This document shows positions 22,701 to 26,221 of a stretch of 64,000 bases of DNA, one piece after another (the first letter of the stretch is position 1; each line of letters begins with the position of its first letter). Under the pieces are notes generated by a model, which saw only the letters and a program-made list of their open reading frames with translations, had not been told where the DNA came from and made no database searches. The position numbers and the translations under genes were made by a program. Origin of the DNA: Tenacibaculum dicentrarchi (lineage in GTDB: Bacteria; Bacteroidota; Bacteroidia; Flavobacteriales; Flavobacteriaceae); NCBI RefSeq assembly GCF_900239345.1, contig NZ_OESZ01000034.1:124001-188000 (forward strand). Reading direction: 5' to 3'.

Positions 22701-24128
22701 TTATTAGCAGGAAATGGTGTAGCAATTACAGGAGTTTGGCAAACCTCAAATACTTTTTCAGGCTTAACACCAGCAACCTATAAAATTAAGGTAAGAAGTA
22801 CCAATAGGTTTGGTGAAGTTTGTGAAATGGAAACTACAAATAAGCACGAAATAGAAGAACCAAAAATTTTAATTCCTGATGTAAAGGTTACACAACATGT
22901 AACCTGTAATGGTGGAAGTACAGGTATTATTACAGCATCGGCAACAGGTGGAACTAAACACTATGAATATAATATTGTTTCAGATCCCGCAAGTTTTGAA
23001 TATCCTGCAAATAAATTTGTTCAAGATGGCGTATTTACAAACTTAAAAGCAGGTACATATTATGTAACTGTAAAAGATGTTAGAGGTTGTACACAAGCAG
23101 CTATAGAGGTAACTGTTAAACAACCAAATAATATAGATATAACCGCAGTAGCGATAACTCAACAAGTTTGTATTAATGATGCAACACCAACAATAACAGT
23201 TAATGTTACAGGAGGAACACAGCCATATTACATCAGTATAAACAATGATGAATTGCTAGTTCCATATTTTCTAAATCAAATTACCTTAGGAGCAAATGAA
23301 GGAATTGAAGCAGGAAAAAAGTATTCGATTAGCGTTCGAGGAAAAGATAAAGGTTGTTCAGTAGCAAGGTTAGGTACACAAACAACAACAGAAGCTATTG
23401 ATTTACAAGTAACCGTCGATTTTGAATATGTTTGTGAATCAGGAAACATTGTTAAAGCAATGGTTGCTGATAAATATAAAGACGATGTAATTTTTACTTT
23501 AGATAACGGTATAAATGCTCCTTTAACCAATACAACAGGTGAGTTTATAGATGTAACATCAGGCGATAGTTATAAAGTAACGGCAACGCATACTGCTTCT
23601 ACTTGTACAGAAACTTCTACGGATGAATTTGATATTCAAGACATTCAAGCATTAGCAATGACTATTGACGATTCTAAGAAAAATAAATTAATAGCCAATG
23701 TTAATTTTGGTTTACCGCCATATAACTTTACTCTTGACGGAGTAGATTATGGACAAGACAATGAGTTTACCATTTTACAAACCAAAGAATATGAAATTAA
23801 AGTAACCGATGCTAGAGGTTGTGAGGTAATGCTACTTGTAACAGGAAAATATGTAAGTATAAGCGTATTGAATTTATTTACCCCTGATGGTGACGGAATT
23901 AACGATTTCTGGTATCCTTTAGAAGTAGAAAATTATCACAATATAAAAGTGTATATCTATGACAGATATGCTCGTAAAATTCAAAACTACCAAGGATTAA
24001 CTCAAGGATGGGACGGAACTTACCAAGGGAAACCATTACCAGCAGGAGATTATTGGTACACCATTTATTACAATGAATTATCAGGTGAAGAGAAAAAATT
24101 AATAGGTCACTTTACTTTATACAGATAA
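1767..24128 (+). CDS. sprB: Giant SprB-like gliding-motility adhesin, T9SS type B substrate (7453 aa)
   Basis: This is an uninterrupted 7453-residue ORF. It starts with a Sec signal peptide (MIKKILLLASLFFTLISFSQ). Residues about 120-260 form an N-terminal module containing VVYAGLYWAGVYNG. Residues about 390-520 resemble a DUF11-type domain, and an Ig-like segment follows. Residues about 1448-1626 are a distinct domain (NPFENGSFEN...IPGWDT) resembling a carbohydrate-binding jelly roll. Most of the rest is several dozen SprB-type modules of about 85-95 residues, each with a Cys-x-G/D-Gly-x-I strand, a Gly-Gly turn, YxYS/L and AGTYTVTVTD-like strands. The last 86 or so residues (NLFTPDGDGINDFW, WDGTYQGKPLPAGDYWY) are a type B CTD (TIGR04131/CHU_C type). 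F. johnsoniae SprB, about 6500 aa, is the mobile cell-surface adhesin that drives gliding and is exported by T9SS with SprF. sprF follows after 3 nt. SprB-family identity is firm; the ligand is unknown. Confidence 0.95.
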   Translation: MIKKILLLASLFFTLISFSQIMQEEVPLYPETFTGYDKVIYRKPLSTQKRANAFELRHFQNVNGNMTFIANNILNKKIYVNYGTPFFPIWKLETDVASHDNEDNNEHNLYYIDIDNDSSTFSSSSATLSLPDPNCSRVVYAGLYWAGVYNGSSDDYRKVKLKLPSSSSYVDITADPNNREVLSSTTRSYTCFKDITALVQAESNPNGIYTAANILATEGKAAGTGSAAGWTMIVVYENESETRKNISIFDGYADVTNTEVKVPYSGFKTIPKGNVKAEQIIGALEGDRGRGDDKYEFKDKNDVYNPLFNNLNPANNFFNNSITIYDSYLTGKNPESTNTFGFDVDQIKIKNPNNSIIDNNQTSADVKFTSRGDFYYPFLSAMSIEVIEPEIKLVKTAVDDKDVEITSEVALGGDVYYNITFQNIGTDNAKNTVIVDELKTTVDFEDVLGNIEVSDSRITYIYEASTVLNGGGGKLTFNIPDDLVKVNGAEHWIKIKVNATTDCSKLRDACANKVKNQAVATYERDESKLSASNPGYVQGYNTLTTLSYAGLEPSCNLGVKGTTNFTIDTSKCKGSTQVLCGGDTELSAGAGFDSYEWVNTANPAIVLATTQNYKATKVGTYQVTSIAPNGCTDKTEIINIVGSNLATNPLKPFVNQVLPICNGFELSEIYLCGTADFREIILPFGASLATEVKWSKLDETKPCDATKPTELPSTSNCANIGTNCSWDEIGTKTGRELSKKFDKKGQYKLEVLYDGQCPATYYFNVFSGALNPKFDKKNIVCGANGSLIVNGVPSGYEYKLTAPSGNTIPVNGFQNSNEFKNLSEVGNYDITIKLKGSTLASCSFNYIVKIDEQALDLTVAPEFTTSCDGKARIIAQVNGTLPGDYIYTLLNNVGGVIETKAATPDRSVIFEVTNAGLYSVKVATTTTTCTETKTTRVIKPTPLTLTAVATKNITCTAGSSDGIITLAGANGVPNTTGDKYSYALLSINGVAVSPKTYFTDTTYNVVNGKEGTYIFEVTDSKNCTATATATISVEAPLQFSHTETQVNCNKKGTITVDVTNNTTGYKLEYSIDNANWQLLNTFDTLDATTASTLYTVYIRATKGTYQCNYQIQNIAITETGGLSAGGAVATGLQCSTANTQNNPIGTITFTAPTGGKAPFTYFYKLASDTSFTTVTTGNTASVPVAGTYNTKVEDKNGCSLALDTVTIDVLPTEPTIKHEILICGNTATVIITPKDASYTYSIDGINFQASNVFKNVAQDWYKFSIKYGKSCTVKTPYVSLYGQPFTGRFISKTDSDCSGSDNGTVTIDANNFQGGSYEYSTDGGTTWEETGDNPYRIVGLAKGDYDLKIRETIGTAPNQLTCEIDLGKHTIGEPTKLELINTGITTPATCVTGATITVEATGGTPPYKFSIDKGVTWQNANASNQYIYTDVAVSATKYQVMLLDSKKCDECGCTDNPFENGSFENHPRKSITSSGYLITNESNIPGWDTTEPKRNEIEIWYNSFQGVKAFDGDDFAELNANKVGSLYQEFCTKPGDKISWSVAHRGRSGRDIATVKIGGSLATAGIKATMSDDNTAWGEYSSSTPYIVPVGQTTTVIAFEAVSSVGGASYGNFIDAVKIEINRKTCVLKDIEVTAAVAATHTATVIDSCTDPKIEITTTGTAPYQFTIDNGTTWQTSNNATFVFDTTNGLALPTTTAKDYQVKTKNGGGCESPVSTLTVYPKLTATVTPTPETCKKGFFTITDVKGGSNTNYVYAVVLKDATPTNTDFKSITNPSTKSGGLSAKNYDIYIRDNGGNIGFCELKIQRTITKTDNPIITNITATELDCTVNTKASISFEVSEGKAPFSYTVNGGTPVTIASNGNAATIPNLDAGTYKIIVTDTNNCASAEVTQKIEALAALTDGSAVATNLKCSTSGTIFGTITFTNPTTGTPDLAGNYTFYYKLNGTPVTAFQPVVGNSKTGLPTGTYNTKVVDSKGCSLNFPDLIIDDLPTVSKIEKPITYNCKGKGSVKVTVTTTPIPTATAPITYTLGADTNETGEFTDLLVGNHTVSVNYGSDCTTDVIVEVKDNQKFTAVASFVENPKCKDGTDGKIKVVASFGSVAVNSFEYSTDGTTWIPVASNEVIIDTFGAGNHIIEVRQNLGGCEVDSNAIKLTAPASEVIVDLSTKTLTKEITCTLPTGATITPTASGGNGAPYTFELFDNAGTSKGDTFTNLSVGKYTIIATDKLGCKSVPFEVIIADKKDVEFTSTPSVCHTGSDASIELTDIKGNNDFTFSVHNGTSIIRTGSVTGIAHTIPNLSAGTYKVTVTDGFGCSKTEDVIINENLTILATTTQQTCNPGDLTITASGGKDTNYVYAVVTSGTGVPADATFKSPAPTTITAGTWDIYVRDNNGAGTLGTDYCQEIFTTNKVTKIPDLKVETVTAIQPKCSTDKGTINVTVSGGKADYTVTLTGSGATPTVETATGSVLTYQFTGLDADTYTITVEDINTCTGTAASTQEIKVPSVLKDGKAVPTDLACGVSGGSITFTNPTGGTPGYIYSYKLIGAATYTPLAVGETVISNLSAGTYDTKVSDAEGCTIPLTQVTIKPLPTVPTFDPTTITYNCDGTATIKVTPTPATAYSYMLDKDKPTTNNTGEFTAVTPGSHTVSVDYGSNCSTDIIVEVKANQQFTASITGQTNPVCKDKANGEIEVTASFGSTIVSSFQYSIDGVSPTTWITVNSNKVTIDGFNAGTTDITHTINVRPSATSTCNVTLTKILTNPTAVEVTGESHTKITCTSTTSTITPTVKGGNGGAYTFELFDDLNLTTSLGTTLTNVAAGTHYIVAKDKENCASEPFKVVIADKEDVEFTATPSACHTGNDASITLDVTKGNGTYSFALTDVATTLITKTGNITGTLHTIPNLSAGTYTVTVTDGFGCELEVKDIIINAKITATLRKTQANCNDGSLIIENVAGASGTDYVYAVVAEGSPVPTTFIAITNPLTTVSLSEGKYDIYVRDNNGNAGYCEFKRQRTITKIADLTATAKTPIQPNCFGETGSLVFEISEGKANYTYVLNDGTNDITPAAASITVVGNTHTIADLVDGTYKITVTDANNCTSEITNQTIEAPDKLEKDGDSTPIHFTCKTVKGGIDFVNPKGGTGVYTFSYKLDTAPVTDFKPVVGNQQLDLDAGTYNIKVKDVNGCEIPLNDVTINPLPTAPTLTKSVAYNCDGKGTITVTATPSAVLPIIYTYSLDGATPQTGANPNVFADLDAGSYTVSVGYGSDCFTDIDVIVANDKKFDAKVTNTVNPTCFGASDGSITIEAVNATLPYEYSTDNGGTWKSAATNIVTESALADGTYDVKVRQNNTAPLCEVIVSTEKLDNPDKVKVTATVEQEITCSATGTEVGATIKAIGTKGTSPYTYELFDNTNTSLGNTLTGITVGTYTVVATDKNGTGCKSDPVTVVVNQKEDIEFKLTPEYCYDGTNGTIVVEITAGNGNYQIKINTGTWQNLTPTSTTATTETYTLTGLSPKEHTITVRDKSNCEVSDKVTIYPELSATHTATNISCKDGKIVIIPNGGDADYKYTITPSAGTSILGDEIIITQPETYTVTVQDKNGGANACPVVLSNIKIDKITPVKITTTENQPQCNGNKGSIDGKITANTGQAPFTITLKDNLNTVIETLTNHTLPEFSFNNIPAGTGYKVEITDNLTCTDIKTFDLIELPSIVLNIEPVLPDNCTTDIANTGFDFNFGSLTLADYAPYTLQYTLDGDNGTGWTNMNTLTSSLSVAPHPTPGDNLYSIRNLAPGSQHTPAIRILNADGTVRGCQLNNGLFVMPYSVNGVKIAITVIAGDCTTGYTVTVEAIQGVGPFEFSLTPDPINPSTVPGFLTWYDAEDPTLSATNTNDPGSNYRRKIFTNIIPEVEYDFYVRDKSTNCIAEAKDQAMTPASDFDVAITPIVTSQSCSGINNGELSFKIEDTDGVLNGKELNWQLYDGLNDIPLAGINGTISNTQGYPFTLNSTIVPEPLLQGLSSGLYFIVIEDANNGTVPNVCKWGSKDVQIFKGTPFVGNLNKLKDITCASPGQIRIDGVTGGFGDYTYTVTAITNSTQATPITIPTGINTFDVLYADVTDKSLDVEVTITVTDKNQCSFELPKATLKVSQSPTINAVTVNSCGAVNTIDINTTGGFGKYQYSLDGTNFQAPISTANHTMNVSDGLNQILTVKDANGCIATANFNVYPDITFDIDNITVPDCNTSNNSADNATATITVNTGSGSGNYQYSLDGVLPAVDIIGTTVTFPTTLTPGSHTIKIIDKQNTACTLEKTFTVSEPIKPSFTHTFTDSKCATDNSGTITLTSTETLTYTINPAVAGSFDNITNTFTGLPPNTYAVTATGTNGCTTEIKDIIITEFKAITVPTPTVANGGITEFACTTGNTRNSAIVKVDKTAITEGSGTYTKAEFVFTPNGGGAVVTPTASSNFEFTTDNVLGGTVDITVYDDQGCKGTTSATIAAFTPIADLLAIPKTAITCSTNESIEVTFTGIATEIKVVDANGINYDSTPATASASGTVFTNLPVGKYTITIKNDKGCELTTSYTVKEIPAYTILLSDKIDTSCFGTDSGSIKIDVDNYTGNYDYTIVDKSTGIGLTPAKTGTGITAGTPKEITGLKAGDYTVNITIGTAPIQNCTVTPIDFKIEDALNGKLEVTASATEVSCIGGTSTITVAATKGWGSYEYQLEDKDNNVLVSYINNNEFTGLAPNDNTNIDDHYIVRVKDGNGCSDVTFDVKITNPTEVKFTVTKDDTVCNTSKLAEIKVEATGGKAPYTYTLTNKTTLAVIETVTITDKEYTFTGLSKANYTVSVKDGNLCDGTVKTVGNDTVEIFDDIVFNEPTLVTELKCKTNGIDNTDASYEINVSGGSGTFTYSVTEKDDINKVITVTPATLTTPPTFTTSVAGDYTITIKDTGVTGTCSEIVRNFTIEESVKPYFEAEATITEICFGSSTGVITIISELQNGINDLDYTINATPVINFDKATKTFKGLKAGKYIVTGTGTNGCTFVHAEIEITETAKVTIGANAIQNVTYNCDVANPTATITVDKNELSGGNLNKNYNVAFVYDNGTPADTTDDVTQAASSNFTFTTTNVLGGKVKIIVSDDQGCSSAEEEVTIPAFAPIIDLSATPSTKITCSANESIKVSFTGTIKDITVTQTDVVTGGYVQNPASPALTSPIEFTGLPTGNYTISVTDAVTGCEATTFHTVEAAPVYNAVITNPVNVSCKGGTGTAILNIQETGLALPYTGAYDYEVLDESKNSFNPPIKVTGVNGEQTISNLKAGNYTVKITMTDSPNCLPISKVFEIKEPTDDLSVTGTPTKVSCIGQEDGTITATATGGWNSSYEYQLEDTLGTAITVKDALGADVIYDFANNGSNNIFKNLPAGTYKVRVKDALGCDVESVDEVEVENPDAVTFTVSKDDTACDNKIGGEITVTGSGGTGTYTYVLTDDTIPAIVRTQTGVTADYTFTNLPAAVYTVSVTDTNLCVGTENPTSINPITINPDIKFTLVETKKVDCSTTSPNGEVTVTLKNWSTTSNYTYSVSSLLNPGSISGGNVTSKIFTIAIPSINTTPQTYTVIISENGSTCGIEKEITIAPKLEPSFKATPSDKICNGTETGVITITDEVFNGIKNVTYTISLNSGTLTSTQETFDTAKRTFSGLPVGTYTITGTGDNKCPTSKDVKIEQLDKVTIGVNAIQKVTYNCDVANPKATITVDKNQISGGNGDVNKNYNVEFIFTPTGGTAEAPILNSTFTTDNVLGGTVKIKVTDDQGCDSDIKIVTIPAFAPILPSYIQISHKPTCEVDKQSITVKLDNLDPSIITPIKVEIEKPDGTIISKETPRALANTTGTVFNNLPVGIYTISIKNPVTGCVTTAQSYSVEEPVYNVLSSDVKNTTCVGSATGSVVINVQKGNAFTSAFYTGKYDYEVFNSIGNSLTPVKSGNVQPATGTTNPLTISGLKAGSYVVKITDVDNATACSFTSEVFTIEDAPAGELKVTADISSEITCTNDNNATITATATGGWGSNYEYQLEYAVTKTGTYSTVTNYDFVTNKYNNRFTNLKEGFYIVKAKDSQGCSDAISDVKEIINPKPVTFKTEMIANICSDTKPAIKVTAQGGSGEYIYTLKDSAGIEESIKTTSHTFDNLSVNNNEDYTVSVNDVKGCVGTPETGSTAAVTVYPELEFYLTPGKLTCQPDGTTTENAVYKINVTGGSGDFSYSVVDKNDATNIVAVIKTTNPPTFSIADAGTYILKITDNKAESTCNSITKDFIVDDKLVPDFEPQKLVDNICFGSSDGVIYIPNGANPLTYTITSDPTNAIAYSGTFNPTTNKFEGLSAGTYTITGKGTNGCIKNKDVTIIEKSEITIDINKISVTQFACTTGTNQTNMATVTVTDAINGGTVPGGVQNINRIVFVYDNGTPLDATDDIEQDENDLIFNIVNNNNDIKAGTVTITVYDAQNCSSATTTVPIDAFQKIGDAEIKIIQKYDCKNDAKITVKANLAIANLKYTIIGTDKTSNYTDTKTIPLGTGIATFTGLDPDVYTITITNPATGCIFTTSHTVKDKPTFNIKIGDTRRTCFDAAADAATATVTLDIETIIADADYTGAYTYEVVDVNGTTGNVYSTGNGTGGVQNMISGLTAGTYKVKVTMTDAPGCEPLSKDFTINEPPTQPELNLDSSIVTFISCNSGKGGIILKADGGWGNYEYQLEEATAGIVKPFSKNNKFEKLEEGNYTATVRDINNCEATRSFVLVKGVKLTAETKVTKNVCEGGQNASIKVNVTGGGQTQDTSIRTYSYILKYPTELGGLELEQTSNIFKDLEAGDYQVRVIDNKYGCTTGPFTNIKVTIKDPIKVTASANITKDITCNIPKASVEVTAGGGKAPYEFSTDGINYTASASTTYEFTGLNPGVNTFYVKDAKGCISEVTTATIAEYVPLKATLNVDLGFITCKDDSNGVLSATVTGGFGNYEYQLLAGNGVAITGVWQTSNTFSGLTPATYKIKVRSTNRFGEVCEMETTNKHEIEEPKILIPDVKVTQHVTCNGGSTGIITASATGGTKHYEYNIVSDPASFEYPANKFVQDGVFTNLKAGTYYVTVKDVRGCTQAAIEVTVKQPNNIDITAVAITQQVCINDATPTITVNVTGGTQPYYISINNDELLVPYFLNQITLGANEGIEAGKKYSISVRGKDKGCSVARLGTQTTTEAIDLQVTVDFEYVCESGNIVKAMVADKYKDDVIFTLDNGINAPLTNTTGEFIDVTSGDSYKVTATHTASTCTETSTDEFDIQDIQALAMTIDDSKKNKLIANVNFGLPPYNFTLDGVDYGQDNEFTILQTKEYEIKVTDARGCEVMLLVTGKYVSISVLNLFTPDGDGINDFWYPLEVENYHNIKVYIYDRYARKIQNYQGLTQGWDGTYQGKPLPAGDYWYTIYYNELSGEEKKLIGHFTLYR
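6108..6645 (+). other. Embedded carbohydrate-binding-like domain inside sprB
   Basis: This region encodes residues about 1448-1626 of the adhesin. Its composition differs from the flanking SprB modules: more Trp, Arg and charged residues and fewer Thr. Recognisable segments are NPFENGSFEN, IPGWDTTEPKRNEIEIWYN, FDGDDFAELNAN, LYQEFCTKPGDKISWSVAHR and YGNFIDAVKIEI. This order (named item, 'GSFE', 'IPGW', 'G..fAELNA', 'l.Q.f.t.pG..y.lsF..rgR', 'nfiDnV.i') is the layout of DUF642/CBM-like jelly-roll domains. Carbohydrate or matrix binding is inferred from that resemblance. It is the only such domain I see in the protein. Confidence 0.55.
6933..12860 (+). repeat. Higher-order repeat A in sprB: three ~1.8-kb units plus a partial fourth
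   Basis: Equivalent seven-module blocks begin near 6933, 8736, 10540 and 12351 (partial), a period of about 1803-1811 bp (about 600 aa). The marker module with YNCKG/YNCDG recurs with TATAATTGT at 7767, 9564 and 11370. The marker VEFT.TPS.CHTG.DASI recurs with ATGTTGAATT at exactly 8491 and 10291, and as a diverged copy (DIEFKLTPEYCYDG) near 12100. Each unit carries the same order of distinct SprB modules, so whole blocks were duplicated rather than single modules. Confidence 0.85.
14909..22330 (+). repeat. Higher-order repeat B in sprB: four ~2.0-kb units
   Basis: A second block order recurs four times with unit starts near 14909, 16870, 18871 and 20881 (about 1960-2010 bp, 653-670 aa). The GGW..YEYQLE module appears with TATGAATATC at 15867, 17841, 19881 and 21900, and a diverged fifth copy lies near 22689. 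Units 2 and 3 share a stretch of nearly identical DNA starting at 16911 and 18912 (TATAATTGTGATGTAGCAAA) and running about 50 nt with one or two changes. Units 1 and 4 instead share the alternative FACTTG module there. The last unit is incomplete at its 3' end. Confidence 0.82.
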
Positions 24129-24131
24129 AAA

Positions 24132-25079
24132 ATGAGAAAAATATTCATAACAATAAGTATTCTAATTTGTAGCGTAAAATTAGTGGCTCAGGAAATTAAC
24201 TTACCACAATATGTAAGCCATATGGCAGATAATCCTTTTTTGATATCGCCAAGTTATGCTGGTATTGGCTCGGAATTTAAGGTTCGATTAAATGGTGTAA
24301 GTCAGTGGATTGGGGTTAAAGAATCTCCTGATACACAATCGTTAATTATAGATGCTCGTTTGGCAGAGCGTTTTGGAGGTGGGCTAACTGTTTTTAATGA
24401 TAAAAATGGGTTTACAAGTCAAAAAGGAATTAAATTATCATTGGCAAGTCACTTAACGCTAAGTCAATTTCACGATAGTTTTTTATCCTTCGGATTGACC
24501 TATAATTTTGTACAGTTTGGGATTGATACTTCTCAAAATAATTCAGGACAAATAGTATCTAATAAATCGGAAACAAATTCTAATTTTGATGTAGGACTGT
24601 TGTACCGTTACGAACGTTTTAGTATTAGTGTAAACGCAAATAATATTTTAGATAAAAAAATAGAGAATTTATTAACAAGTGAGCCAGAAGATTTAGGGCG
24701 TTACACTGTTTATACTTCTTATGTTTTAGCTAGAATTAGCAATAAAATAGAAATAGAGCCGTCTATATTTGTAGAATATTATGAATCTGACAAAAGATCA
24801 AGAACAGATTTGAATGTAAAAGTGAGAAAAGGTATTTATGATGGTTATGTTTGGGCAGGTTTAAGTTATACCTCATTAAATGATCAACTATTTAAACCAC
24901 ATGCTCTTGCACCTTTAGTAGGGTTAAAAAAGAATAATTTATATATGTCGTACGGTTTTAGTATCGATTTAAATAAAACACAGAATTTTAATTATGGAAG
25001 TCATATGATAACACTTGGTTTTGATTACGATAGACGTCCAAGTTTAGCAAGATGTACCCAAAAAATGATTATTTTTTAA
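24132..25079 (+). CDS. sprF: SprF-like PorP/SprF-family T9SS outer-membrane protein
   Basis: This 315-residue protein has a signal peptide (MRKIFITISILICSVKLVAQ), then INLPQYVSHMADNPFLISPSYAGIG, the hallmark start of mature PorP/SprF proteins, and a C-terminal half of alternating amphipathic strands consistent with an outer-membrane beta-barrel. It begins 3 nt after the sprB stop, so it is almost certainly cotranscribed. In F. johnsoniae, SprF is needed for secretion or surface attachment of SprB, and PorP-type barrels pair with type B CTD substrates. The same substrate-specific role is expected here. A strong terminator follows at 25102-25137, closing the operon. Confidence 0.93.
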   Translation: MRKIFITISILICSVKLVAQEINLPQYVSHMADNPFLISPSYAGIGSEFKVRLNGVSQWIGVKESPDTQSLIIDARLAERFGGGLTVFNDKNGFTSQKGIKLSLASHLTLSQFHDSFLSFGLTYNFVQFGIDTSQNNSGQIVSNKSETNSNFDVGLLYRYERFSISVNANNILDKKIENLLTSEPEDLGRYTVYTSYVLARISNKIEIEPSIFVEYYESDKRSRTDLNVKVRKGIYDGYVWAGLSYTSLNDQLFKPHALAPLVGLKKNNLYMSYGFSIDLNKTQNFNYGSHMITLGFDYDRRPSLARCTQKMIIF

Positions 25080-25101
25080 AAAAATAAAATAATAATTGAA
25101 C

Positions 25102-25137
25102 ATCCTCAAGCTAAAACTTGAGGATTTTCTTTTTCTT
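25102..25137 (+). terminator. Rho-independent terminator of the sprB-sprF operon
   Basis: The stem ATCCTCAAG / CTTGAGGAT with loop CTAAAA (25102-25125) is followed by TTTTCTTTTTC. It lies 22 nt after sprF. The TTG at 25118 lies in the hairpin, so it is not a start for the next gene. Confidence 0.88.
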
Positions 25138-25144
25138 TGCAATA

Positions 25145-26128
25145 ATGGAAAATCAAAAAAAAAACAATAAAGTTTCAGTAAATCTTAATAAATTTATAAG
25201 TAGTACAGGGATTTGTTCTCGTAGAGATGCTGAAAAATTTATTAACGCAGGTAGAGTTACAATCAATAAAAATGTAGCACAATTAGGTAATAGAGTTTCT
25301 AAAGGAGATGATGTTCGGGTTGATGGTCGACGTTTAATAGTTAAAGAAACAACACTTTATATCGCTTTAAATAAACCCGTAGGCATTGTTTGTACTACCG
25401 ATAGTCGAGAAAAAGATAATATAGTAAAGTTTGTAGGGCATCCTGACAGGTTATTTCCAATTGGTCGTTTAGACAAACCATCGGAAGGGTTAATTTTTTT
25501 AACCAACGATGGCGATATCGTTAATAAAATACTAAGAGCAGGAAACAATCATGAAAAGGAATATATTGTGACTGTTGATAAAAAAATTACAGATGAATTT
25601 ATTGCTAAAATGAGTAACGGAATACCGATGTTAGGAACGGTAACTCAAAAATGTAAGGTTGAAAAAATAACAGATTTTATATTTCAAATTACCTTAACCC
25701 AAGGATTAAATCGTCAAATCCGTAGAATGTGTGAATATTTAGAGTACGAGGTAACTAAATTAAAGCGTAATCGTATTATGAATGTTTCTTTAGGAAATTT
25801 AAAATCTGGAGATTGGCGTGAGTTAACCGAAAAGGAAATGAACGAAATTAATCAAATGATTTCTAGTTCATCAAAAACTGAAGAAGCTTCTGATTTTAAG
25901 AGGAATAAGTTGAAACAAAGCAAGCGGGCAAGGGAAGAAAATCAAGTAGGTCAAGCAAATAAATCAGGTCAAAAAGGACAGGTAAAACAAGCGAAAAAAG
26001 CAAAACAAACAGATAATAAAGAGCAAGTTAATAAAAAAAGTGCTGCTTTTAGAAAAAATTCGCCAAAAACCATACGAACTGCAAAAGCACATGCAAGGGC
26101 TAAATCAGCAGCAAGAAGACGTAAATAA
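25145..26128 (+). CDS. rluF: 23S rRNA pseudouridine synthase, RluF-like, with basic C-terminal tail
   Basis: This 327-aa RluB/E/F-family enzyme isomerises a uridine in 23S rRNA to pseudouridine. It has an N-terminal S4 domain ([20 protein letters not shown]), the catalytic Asp motif ([20 protein letters not shown]) and the C-terminal [14 protein letters not shown] segment typical of RluF. The ATG at 25145 (MENQKKNN) is chosen because the longer frame would start inside the preceding terminator hairpin. The last 90 or so residues are a low-complexity Lys/Gln/Ala/Arg tail ending AKSAARRRK, probably disordered and RNA-binding. A TTTCTTTG element 5 nt before the ATG hints at a very short leader. 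Confidence 0.9.
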   Translation: MENQKKNNKVSVNLNKFISSTGICSRRDAEKFINAGRVTINKNVAQLGNRVSKGDDVRVDGRRLIVKETTLYIALNKPVGIVCTTDSREKDNIVKFVGHPDRLFPIGRLDKPSEGLIFLTNDGDIVNKILRAGNNHEKEYIVTVDKKITDEFIAKMSNGIPMLGTVTQKCKVEKITDFIFQITLTQGLNRQIRRMCEYLEYEVTKLKRNRIMNVSLGNLKSGDWRELTEKEMNEINQMISSSSKTEEASDFKRNKLKQSKRAREENQVGQANKSGQKGQVKQAKKAKQTDNKEQVNKKSAAFRKNSPKTIRTAKAHARAKSAARRRK

Positions 26129-26183
26129 AGCCTGTTTTATAAATAAAAAATAATAGCTAAAAAAAACCTAAAAAGACCTTACA

Positions 26184-26207
26184 CGTTTATTTTTTAGTAA
26201 ATAAACG
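26184..26207. promoter_or_regulatory. Perfect 9-bp inverted repeat upstream of tgt
   Basis: CGTTTATTT (26184-26192) and AAATAAACG (26199-26207) form a perfect inverted repeat with a 6-nt spacer. It lies immediately upstream of the TATATTTG element and covers the region where the -33 contact would sit. It could be an operator or a weak terminator for rluF; there is no T-run directly after it, which favours the operator reading. Confidence 0.45.
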
Positions 26208-26215
26208 TATATTTG
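26208..26215 (+). promoter_or_regulatory. Predicted -7 element (TATATTTG) of the tgt operon
   Basis: It is an exact match to the Bacteroidetes TAnnTTTG consensus and ends 6 nt before the tgt ATG, so transcription would start at or next to the start codon. No clear -33 TTG is visible. Confidence 0.6.
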
Positions 26216-26221
26216 CCGCCT

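Noticed and set aside
4424..23530. Minus-strand ORFs inside sprB (such as 11531-11926, 131 aa, and 4424-4702, 92 aa)
   Set aside because: They are antisense to a continuous 7453-codon gene with strong codon-level repeat structure, have no recognisable domains, and come from the low frequency of stop codons opposite Thr/Val/Gly-rich repeats.
1767..24128. Repeats in the adhesin as a CRISPR array or tandem DNA repeats unrelated to coding
   Set aside because: The repeats are in frame, diverge at synonymous and amino-acid sites, have no direct-repeat/spacer pattern of 25-40 bp, and encode SprB modules.
25118..25120. TTG at 25118 as start of rluF
   Set aside because: It lies inside the terminator hairpin of the sprB operon, and the extra residues do not match the family; ATG at 25145 fits.
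26213..26215. TTG at 26213 as start of tgt
   Set aside because: It is part of the TATATTTG promoter element; ATG at 26222 gives the standard N-terminus.
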